From NCBI GenBank assembly GCA_964390645.1, contig CAYMLL010000234.1:1-12594 (forward strand): 12,594 bases of DNA, read 5' to 3'. The notes below the pieces were generated by a model that worked only from the letters and a program-made list of their open reading frames with translations, did no database searches and was not told the origin of the DNA. This document shows, piece by piece, positions 7,969 through 12,594 of the stretch. The stretch comes from CAYMLL01 sp964390645. GTDB taxonomy: Bacteria > Planctomycetota > UBA8108. Position 1 is the stretch's first letter. Each line of letters begins with the position of its first letter. Made by a program: the position numbers and the translations under genes.

Positions 7969-7974
7969 ATGGCT
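7961..7974 (+). promoter_or_regulatory. Inverted repeat over the transposase-like start codon
   Basis: AGCCATTCATGGCT is a perfect inverted repeat with the ATG (7969-7971) inside it. In RNA it could form a 5-bp stem with a TTCA loop that hides the start codon and damps translation. It is short, so chance is a real alternative. Confidence 0.3.
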
Positions 7975-8901
7975 ACTCCTCCTCGACAGATTCTCCCGGG
8001 AGCCAAGTACCTCGTCACACGCCGCTGCACGCAACGGCAGTTCCTCCTCACACCGTCGCCGACTGTCAACGCGGTTTTCAAGTACATCCTCGCGCTCAAG
8101 GTCGCTCAATACGGGATCCTGCTCCACGGTTTCAGTGTCATGAGCAACCATTTTCACTTGGTGCTCACGGATCCCGAAAGTCGCTTGCCGGACTTCCTGC
8201 GGGATCTCGATGCGCTGATAGCGCGCTCTCTCAATTTGCACCACGGTCGACGCGAGAGCTTCTTCTCGAGCGACAAACCAAACATCGTCCGACTGGTCTC
8301 GCCCCGAGACGTAATCTCTAAGCTCGCCTACACAGTGACAAACCCGGTCACGTCCCGCCTTGTCTCTCGCCGATCCGAATGGCCGGGCGCTGCCAGCCGT
8401 ATACGCGACATCGGTGGCCCGGCTCGCACGGTGCAACGGCCGGATGTTTTTTTCAGCAAGAGGATGCCCGAGAAGGTCGAGCTACGTCTGCTCGCTCCTC
8501 TCGTCGAACACAACGGCCACTGGGTCGAGATGTCGGCAGATGAGTTGACTCGATTTCGCCAGAATGTGCGTCGACGAGCCGACGCGCACGAGCAAGACGT
8601 GCGTCAGAACGCGGCACGACGAGGCCGGCGCTTCTTAGGCACCGACTCGGTCCTTCGACAATCACCATTCACCACGCCTCGAACCGCTTCGAAGCCCGGT
8701 ATTACGCCGCGCATCGCGGCCGCCGACAAGCGGGTCAGAATCGCCGCTCTCGAGAATCTCCGTGGCTTCATCGCTCAGTACTACAGAGCATTGAAGAAGT
8801 ACCGCCAAGGTACACGCGACGTGGAGTTCCCGTGCGGGACGTTCAAGATGCGCGCGCTCTTCGGCGTACGATGTGTAAGCATGCCTCTCCCTGCGACCTG
8901 A
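7969..8901 (+). CDS. IS200-like / REP-associated tyrosine (Y1) transposase family protein
   Basis: This 310-residue protein has an N-terminal HUH single-strand nuclease domain of the Y1 transposase / RAYT kind, which nicks DNA hairpins and forms a 5'-phosphotyrosine link. The HUH metal site is HFH (61-63) in VMSNHFHLVLTD. The proposed nucleophile is Y121 in LAYTVTNPV, the expected Y-x-x-x-NP context. The family-typical opening PPRQILPGAKYLVTRRC is present at residues 4-20. The C-terminal half (about 160-310) is a basic extension ending in a conserved-looking FPCGTFKMRALFGVRC segment, longer than the core IS200 enzyme. The frame is intact and the key residues are present, so the protein may be active. 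No terminal inverted repeats or target duplications of an insertion sequence are obvious, which fits a domesticated RAYT better than a self-moving element. No strong Shine-Dalgarno is seen. It converges on the prolyl isomerase gene across a repeat-rich gap. Confidence 0.85.
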   Translation: MATPPRQILPGAKYLVTRRCTQRQFLLTPSPTVNAVFKYILALKVAQYGILLHGFSVMSNHFHLVLTDPESRLPDFLRDLDALIARSLNLHHGRRESFFSSDKPNIVRLVSPRDVISKLAYTVTNPVTSRLVSRRSEWPGAASRIRDIGGPARTVQRPDVFFSKRMPEKVELRLLAPLVEHNGHWVEMSADELTRFRQNVRRRADAHEQDVRQNAARRGRRFLGTDSVLRQSPFTTPRTASKPGITPRIAAADKRVRIAALENLRGFIAQYYRALKKYRQGTRDVEFPCGTFKMRALFGVRCVSMPLPAT

Positions 8902-8914
8902 TCCTCTGACCGGC

Positions 8915-8928
8915 TGGGTCGCAACCCA
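8915..8928 (+). repeat. Short hairpin 14 bp after the transposase-like stop codon
   Basis: TGGGT-CGCA-ACCCA forms a 5-bp stem with a 4-nt loop. No U-run follows, so it is a poor intrinsic terminator. Its position next to a Y1 transposase makes it a possible recognition hairpin, with low support. Confidence 0.3.
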
Positions 8929-8932
8929 CACT

Positions 8933-8955
8933 CTTCGAAAGACTCGCTTCGAAAG
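8933..8955. repeat. Two copies of CTTCGAAAG, 14-bp spacing
   Basis: The 9-mer CTTCGAAAG occurs at 8933-8941 and 8947-8955. Each copy contains the palindrome TTCGAA. No function is known. Confidence 0.5.
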
Positions 8956-9163
8956 GCACGCGCGACACCGACGGCTCTTGTCGACTCGTCTCGGCAATGT
9001 CCGGGGGAACGCCTCGTACCGAGTACCTCTTTGCGAGTTCTGAAAACCCTGCGACGCACCGTTCGATGCTGGAAGGGCCTCGCTGACCAGCCGGAGACGG
9101 CTGCATCCGCCGCCTGAGTACTCCCGTTTCAACAGGGCCGCCACCCATGCCCCGGAGTCGACT

Positions 9164-9211
9164 ACTCCGACTCCTACTCCTACTCCCGCTCCGACTCCCG
9201 CTCCCACTACT
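9164..9211. repeat. Hexanucleotide repeat RCTCCN, about 8 units
   Basis: A strict 6-bp period is visible: ACTCCG, ACTCCT, ACTCCT, ACTCCC, GCTCCG, ACTCCC, GCTCCC and a decayed ACTACT. It is the left edge of a longer low-complexity block between convergent genes. Translations of it (Leu/Arg-rich on the plus strand, Gly/Val-rich on the minus) are artefacts. Confidence 0.8.
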
Positions 9212-9253
9212 CGGAGTCCAAAGTCCCCCGGAGTCCAAAGTCCCCCGGAGTCC
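9212..9253. repeat. 17-bp direct repeat, two and a half copies
   Basis: The unit CGGAGTCCAAAGTCCCC occurs perfectly at 9212-9228 and 9229-9245, and its first 8 bases again at 9246-9253. Identical adjacent copies suggest recent duplication by slippage or strand exchange. Confidence 0.85.
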
Positions 9254-9284
9254 AGTATCCCATTCCCAGCTCCCCGGACTCCGG
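9245..9284. repeat. Inverted repeat CCGGAGTCC / GGACTCCGG
   Basis: Perfect 9-bp arms lie at 9245-9253 and 9276-9284 with a 22-bp loop. Transcribed from either side it gives a GC-rich stem between convergent genes and could help stop transcription from both. There is no U-run, so an intrinsic terminator is not claimed. Confidence 0.55.
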
Positions 9285-9476
9285 TATTCCCTATTCCCAA
9301 CTCCCCAGAGTCTACTACTCAGTTACTACTCCACTACTCCCCGGAGTCCGAAGTCAAAGTCAGAAGTCAAAGTCAGAAATCAGTCAGTCAGAGTCAGAAG
9401 TCCAGTCAGAGTCAGAGTCAGAAGTCAGAAATCAGAAGTCCGGAAGTCCAGTCCAGTCCAGTATTCCCAACTCCCC
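9262..9476. repeat. Dispersed 14-mer ATTCCCARCTCCCC, three copies
   Basis: Copies lie at 9262-9275, 9293-9306 and 9463-9476; only the R position differs. The first and third copies are followed by GG, making CCCCGG junctions with neighbouring repeats. They give the block a mosaic look rather than a simple tandem array. Confidence 0.75.
9351..9460. repeat. AGTCAGA-type repeat tract with a 13-bp perfect duplication
   Basis: AAGTCAAAGTCAG is duplicated head to tail at 9351-9363 and 9364-9376. The tract then continues as irregular AGTCAGA / AGTCC units of 4-7 bp up to 9460, ending in GTCCAGTCCAGTCC. On the other strand it reads as repeated GACTTCTGACT. The style resembles the heptanucleotide short tandem repeats known from cyanobacteria, though the host here is clearly not identified as one. 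Confidence 0.75.
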
Positions 9477-9490
9477 GGCTCACTCTTCCA

Positions 9491-9520
9491 CTCAGTCGTC
9501 CTCAGTCGTCCTCAATCGTC
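9491..9520. repeat. 10-bp tandem repeat, three copies, overlapping a stop codon
   Basis: CTCAGTCGTC, CTCAGTCGTC and CTCAATCGTC follow directly on one another. The TGA stop of the minus-strand prolyl isomerase gene (9512-9514) sits inside the third copy, so the repeat block reaches into coding sequence. Confidence 0.8.
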
Positions 9521-10546
9521 GGTCCCCAATCGACGAGTCGCTCGCTCGGTGAGTGTCCGGTCGGTCCGACGCTCCGGGACGGCGGGCTTCGTCCGGTTCG
9601 CGGTCGACGCTTCGACATTCTCGAGCATCGAGTCGACATCGACGGGCATACGCACCTCGAGGCCCTCGCGCAGCTCCCTGAGAAACTCGGAACGGACATC
9701 CGACTGCCGCCGACGGAAAAGCTGCGACCGGATGGCGGCCCGCACCGTCGCGAGCTCCTGACGCCGACGAGCCTGCCGATCGACGAGCCGAACCACGTAG
9801 AACATGCGATCCGTCTCGATCACCTCGCTGATATCCCCGATCTCCTCGAGCTCGAAGGCCGCATCGGCGAGCGCCTCCTCAACAGACGACGGCGTCGACC
9901 CGTCCGTGATCCACCCGATCTCTCCACCACGCTCACGACTCTTCCGCTCCTGCGAATACTCCTTCGCCACGAGGCCGAGATTCGCAACGCCGGGCTCGAG
10001 CTTCCTCGCCCTGGTTCGGGCTTCCTCCACACGCTCCCGCACCGCAGCGATCTCCTGCGCCGACGCTCCCGGAGGCTTGCGCACGTAGATAACGGCCGGA
10101 AGCACACGTTCTTCGGAAATATAGAGCTCTCTGTTCCGATCGTAGAAGCTCTCGACGTCCGCTTCCGTGATCTCGACCGCCGCAAGCCGCGGTTGCAGCT
10201 CGTCCTCGAGATACTTGCGAACGATCGCCTGCCGCACCAGCCCCCTCACCTCCGGATCGTCATCGTATCCGGCCTTGCGTGCGTGCGCCGCCACGACCAT
10301 CTCGTCGATGATCTTCCAGAGGATATCCTTCTTGATCTCGAGGCTGCTCGTATCTCGAGGAGTCTGACGCGCACTCGCCTCCAGCGCCTTCTCGAGACGC
10401 TCGGTGGAGATCTCCTCGCCGTCGACGGTCGCGAGCACTCCCGACGACATCCCGTCACCACCGTCGCCGCAGGACGCGGCAGCGACCAAGAGCCCCGCCA
10501 ACAACATACCCCCGAACCGTCCCGGACCGAACCTCATCATGACCAT
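9512..10546 (-). CDS. SurA/PpiC-type peptidylprolyl cis-trans isomerase, probable lipoprotein
   Basis: This parvulin-type prolyl isomerase and chaperone probably helps fold exported or outer-membrane proteins in the periplasm. From the ATG at 10546 it has 344 residues. Its N-terminus is a lipoprotein signal: arginine, a hydrophobic run and VAAASC with the acylated Cys at 26, then a Gly/Asp stretch. A SurA-like N-terminal helical region (VATVDGEEIS-type opening near 38-47, then DILWKIIDEMVVAAHARKAG) spans about 36-140. The PpiC rotamase domain is at about 148-255, with AKEYSQERKSRERGGEIGWI (194-213) and the closing FYVVRLVDR. The C-terminal 35 residues are a charged, probably disordered tail. 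The frame is open for 86 codons further upstream, but this start puts the signal peptide at the N-terminus and has GGA about 9 nt before it. The gene stands alone and is divergent from the epimerase gene. Confidence 0.88.
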   Translation of the reverse strand: MVMMRFGPGRFGGMLLAGLLVAAASCGDGGDGMSSGVLATVDGEEISTERLEKALEASARQTPRDTSSLEIKKDILWKIIDEMVVAAHARKAGYDDDPEVRGLVRQAIVRKYLEDELQPRLAAVEITEADVESFYDRNRELYISEERVLPAVIYVRKPPGASAQEIAAVRERVEEARTRARKLEPGVANLGLVAKEYSQERKSRERGGEIGWITDGSTPSSVEEALADAAFELEEIGDISEVIETDRMFYVVRLVDRQARRRQELATVRAAIRSQLFRRRQSDVRSEFLRELREGLEVRMPVDVDSMLENVEASTANRTKPAVPERRTDRTLTERATRRLGTDD

Positions 10547-10876
10547 CTTCGTTTCCAGTAACTCGTGACTCGAGCCCGACCCCGCGAGCTGAGGAACGAC
10601 ACCGACGGTACGCCAACTCTCTGGATGCTGGCCCCACGGCCCCGGGATTGCAACCATGGCCCGTCCGGCAGTCTCCACCCTTCTCATCTCGACCACCACC
10701 GAGGCCTCCATGAGCCGGCTCTGGCGAGCTCTCCAACCCGAGCAACTGGAAACAGCCCTCTTCTCTCCAGAAGAGCCCGCCGGTAATCTTCCGTTATCTT
10801 CCACGCCGAAACACGGTTCCGATGGCGAGACCGTTCTTCACCCGCCGTCCACCCCGCAGGAATACAGCTCGTCAAC
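10547..10876. promoter_or_regulatory. Divergent control region, prolyl isomerase / epimerase
   Basis: This 330-bp gap separates two divergent starts and holds no gene. It carries a perfect inverted repeat CTCTTCT-CTCC-AGAAGAG (10758-10764 / 10769-10775). Next to it is a tandem pair of 10-mers, GTAATCTTCC and GTTATCTTCC (10783-10792, 10793-10802), spaced one helical turn, about 75-95 bp before the epimerase ATG. TAATCT or TTATCT could serve as a -10 for the plus strand, but no matching -35 is clear. Confidence 0.4.
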
Positions 10877-11773
10877 ATGAAGATCCTCATCTCCGGCGCG
10901 TCCGGATTCGTCGGCTCCGCCCTCGTCGCTCGCCTGCGCAACACAGGCCACACTCCGGTGCCATTGGTCCGCGCAAGTCCTGATCCGGCGAAGAACAGGT
11001 ACCAGTGGAATGTCGCGACCGGCGTGATCGACCCGCGCGCGCTCGACGGCGCCGACGCGATCGTCCACCTCGCCGGCGAGAACGTGGGCGACGGTCGCTG
11101 GACCGCCGCGAAGAAACGACGCATCCGCGACAGTCGCGTTGATGCGACCCGACGCTTGTGCGAACACCTCGCGTCCCTCGACCCCCGCCCCCCGGCGCTC
11201 ATCGCGTCCTCCGCGATCGGGTTCTACGGCGACACCGCCGACGAGACGGTTGTCGAGACGAACCGGCGGGGTAACGGATTTCTCGCCGATGTCTGCAGTT
11301 CCTGGGAAGACGCGACGACTCCCGCCCGCGATGCCGGCATTCGCGTCGTGAACGTCCGCACCGGTGTCGTCCTCGGTCGCGGCGGGCCGCTCGCGAAGAT
11401 GCTCCTACCGTTCAAAGCCTGCCTCGGAGGCACGATCGGTAGCGGCCGCCAGTACATGAGCTGGATCTCGATCGACGACATCGCCGCAGTTTTTCACCAC
11501 GCGATCGACAGCGCGGACATGCAAGGACCGCTCAACGGAGTCTCGCCGCACCCGTTGACCAACCGCGACTTCACCAAGACCCTCGGCAAGGTGCTCCACC
11601 GCCCGACGGTCCTGCCGCTCCCCGCCTTCATGGCACGCCTCGTCTTCGGAGAGATGGCCGACGAGCTGCTACTCACGAGCACGCGTGTGTCTGCAGAGCG
11701 CCTCCTGGAATCCGGCTTCGAGTTTCGTCACCCCGAGCTCGAGGAAGCTCTGCGCTCGGTCCTCGGTCGGTGA
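10877..11773 (+). CDS. TIGR01777-type NAD(P)-dependent epimerase (SDR39U1/YfcH family)
   Basis: This 298-residue extended short-chain dehydrogenase has a Rossmann fold that binds NAD(P); the physiological substrate of this family is not established. The nucleotide-binding GxxGxxG is GASGFVG (7-13). Family signatures follow in order: HLAGENVGDGRW (64-75), IASSAIGFYGD (109-119), RTGVVLGRGGPLAKMLLPF (161-179) and QYMSWISIDD (192-201). A C-terminal DUF1731-type segment (about 245-296) ends in SGFEFRHPELEEALRSVL. Length and frame are normal. The start is the first ATG that keeps the whole Rossmann motif, with a weak AGGA about 15 nt upstream. It is divergent from the prolyl isomerase gene. The TIM-barrel gene follows on the same strand after 179 bp, which is too far to assume one operon. 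Confidence 0.93.
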   Translation: MKILISGASGFVGSALVARLRNTGHTPVPLVRASPDPAKNRYQWNVATGVIDPRALDGADAIVHLAGENVGDGRWTAAKKRRIRDSRVDATRRLCEHLASLDPRPPALIASSAIGFYGDTADETVVETNRRGNGFLADVCSSWEDATTPARDAGIRVVNVRTGVVLGRGGPLAKMLLPFKACLGGTIGSGRQYMSWISIDDIAAVFHHAIDSADMQGPLNGVSPHPLTNRDFTKTLGKVLHRPTVLPLPAFMARLVFGEMADELLLTSTRVSAERLLESGFEFRHPELEEALRSVLGR

Positions 11774-11884
11774 CACCCCCGGACCGACCCGACTCGAGCC
11801 CCGCGGTCGTGGACACGTGTATCGACAGGTACGCGGAGCCCTCGCCTCCTCGACACGACTGGATATCTCCACCACACAGCCCGG

Positions 11885-11913
11885 TTGACTCGACCTCCGG
11901 CGAATGATACGAG
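11885..11913 (+). promoter_or_regulatory. Possible sigma70-type promoter before the TIM-barrel gene
   Basis: TTGACT (11885-11890) is a good -35. A 17-bp spacer leads to TACGAG (11908-11913), a poor -10. The position is right, about 40 bp before the ATG, but the match is half convincing. Confidence 0.3.
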
Positions 11914-11938
11914 GGCACCCTGACGAACCCGCCACTCT

Positions 11939-11944
11939 AGGAGG
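11939..11944 (+). promoter_or_regulatory. Strong Shine-Dalgarno sequence of the TIM-barrel gene
   Basis: AGGAGG lies 8 nt before the ATG at 11953. It is the best ribosome-binding site in the window and fixes the start of the truncated gene. Confidence 0.85.
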
Positions 11945-11952
11945 ATGCGATA

Positions 11953-12594
11953 ATGGCGAGCGAGATCGTCGTCGGATGTGGAGAGTGGGGATTCCGCGAG
12001 CTTCCGCTGGAGGAACACTTCCGGATCGCCAGCGAGCTGGGCTTCCGTTATCTCGAGTTCGGCATCGGTGGTGGACAGACGGGGCGTCTGCCCGACGACC
12101 TCTCGAACACGGATATCACCGACTTCAAGGCCCTGGCGCAGAAGTACGGTCTCGTTACACCGTTCTGCTGCATCGAGAACGACTTCACGCTGCCGGATGC
12201 CGCCGCTCACGACGCGATGCTCGAACAGACACTCACGAGCATCCGGCTCGCCGCCAGGTGCGGCGCGACGCACGTGCGGCTCTTCGCCGGCTTCGCACCC
12301 GCAGACGAGGTGGACGACGCAATCTGGTCACGCATGATCCACGCCTTCGAGAAAACCGACGCGCTGTGCCGCCAGAACAGCATGCAGGTCGCGATCGAGA
12401 CCCACGGCAAGCTCCTCTTCCAGGAGGGCGGCGAGGCGATCCACGTTCATACGGTGAGTACCCAGCCGAGTTCGGTAAGACGACTCCTCGCCAATCTGCC
12501 GCCGACGATCGGCTTCAACTACGACCCGGGCAACCTCAAGGCCCTGGAACCCGACGACAGGAGCTACTGCCTCGACCTCCTCGACCCTCGCATC
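11953..12594 (+). CDS. Sugar phosphate isomerase/epimerase-like TIM-barrel protein (partial, 3' end missing)
   Basis: The first 214 codons are present and the frame is open to the window edge. The protein looks like a xylose-isomerase-like TIM barrel (AP endonuclease 2 / sugar phosphate isomerase-epimerase superfamily), acting on sugars or related polyols with a divalent metal. Visible strand-end signatures are GCGEWGFRELPLEEHFRIA (8-26), ELGFRYLEF (28-36), GATHVRLFAGF (104-114), VAIETHGKL (146-154; E149 a likely metal ligand) and GFNYDPGNL (187-195; D191 a likely second ligand). The remaining ligands would lie beyond the edge. Typical members have 260-300 residues, so about a quarter is missing. 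The exact substrate cannot be given. The start is set by the ideal AGGAGG upstream. Confidence 0.85.
   Translation, partial: MASEIVVGCGEWGFRELPLEEHFRIASELGFRYLEFGIGGGQTGRLPDDLSNTDITDFKALAQKYGLVTPFCCIENDFTLPDAAAHDAMLEQTLTSIRLAARCGATHVRLFAGFAPADEVDDAIWSRMIHAFEKTDALCRQNSMQVAIETHGKLLFQEGGEAIHVHTVSTQPSSVRRLLANLPPTIGFNYDPGNLKALEPDDRSYCLDLLDPRI

Larger units (their letters stand above)
8902..9163. other. Intergenic stretch after the transposase-like gene
   Basis: No gene is supported. It carries a short hairpin and a small direct repeat listed separately, then ordinary mixed sequence up to the repeat block that begins at 9164. Confidence 0.5.

Noticed and set aside
7685..8143. 152-codon plus frame overlapping the ROK stop and the transposase start
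   Set aside because: Ser/Arg-rich translation without motifs, overlapping a well-supported gene in another frame.
9164..9520. CRISPR array reading of the repeat block
   Set aside because: Repeat units are 6-17 bp, adjacent rather than separated by unique spacers of regular length, and no cas gene is in the window.
9147..9761. Plus-strand open frame with a leucine-rich, signal-peptide-like start
   Set aside because: The leucines come from the RCTCCN hexamer repeat, and the frame runs through the repeat block into the antisense of the prolyl isomerase gene.

Overview
The window is a high-GC stretch of bacterial chromosome, probably from an uncultured lineage. The DUF1552 / DUF1592-type gene pair is typical of Planctomycetota and also occurs in Myxococcota and neighbouring phyla. 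The HUH transposase-like gene resembles a class I recall from deltaproteobacterial (Myxococcota-like) genomes. I therefore place it in the Planctomycetota / Myxococcota / 'deltaproteobacterial' range but cannot choose among these from sequence alone.

Left half, minus strand: three genes form a compact leftward operon. First is a leukotriene-A4-hydrolase-like M1 aminopeptidase (ends 4664). After 40 bp comes an 871-residue membrane protein, which overlaps by 4 bp a Tat-exported DUF1552 (HXXSHH) protein (ends 623). The 871-residue protein is the most notable gene here. An N-terminal FHA phosphopeptide-binding domain is joined through one membrane helix to a c-type cytochrome domain and the DUF1587-1595-1592-1588-1585 series. 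This suggests a cytoplasmic phospho-threonine sensor wired to an exported haem-bearing assembly.

Centre: a ROK-family sugar kinase (6711-7688, plus) is divergent from the operon across about 100 bp. An IS200-like / REP-associated tyrosine transposase (7969-8901, plus) follows. It converges on a minus-strand SurA/PpiC-type lipoprotein prolyl isomerase (9512-10546). The convergent gap (8902-9511) holds a dense patchwork of short repeats with unit lengths of about 6, 10, 13 and 17 bp plus inverted repeats. The last of these runs into the stop codon of the isomerase gene.

Right end, plus strand: a TIGR01777-type NAD(P)-dependent epimerase (10877-11773) is divergent from the isomerase gene. After it comes a sugar phosphate isomerase/epimerase-like TIM-barrel gene with a very good ribosome-binding site, cut off by the window edge (11953-12594).

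The first 622 bases hold no gene I can support. No rRNA, tRNA, CRISPR array or prophage was seen.
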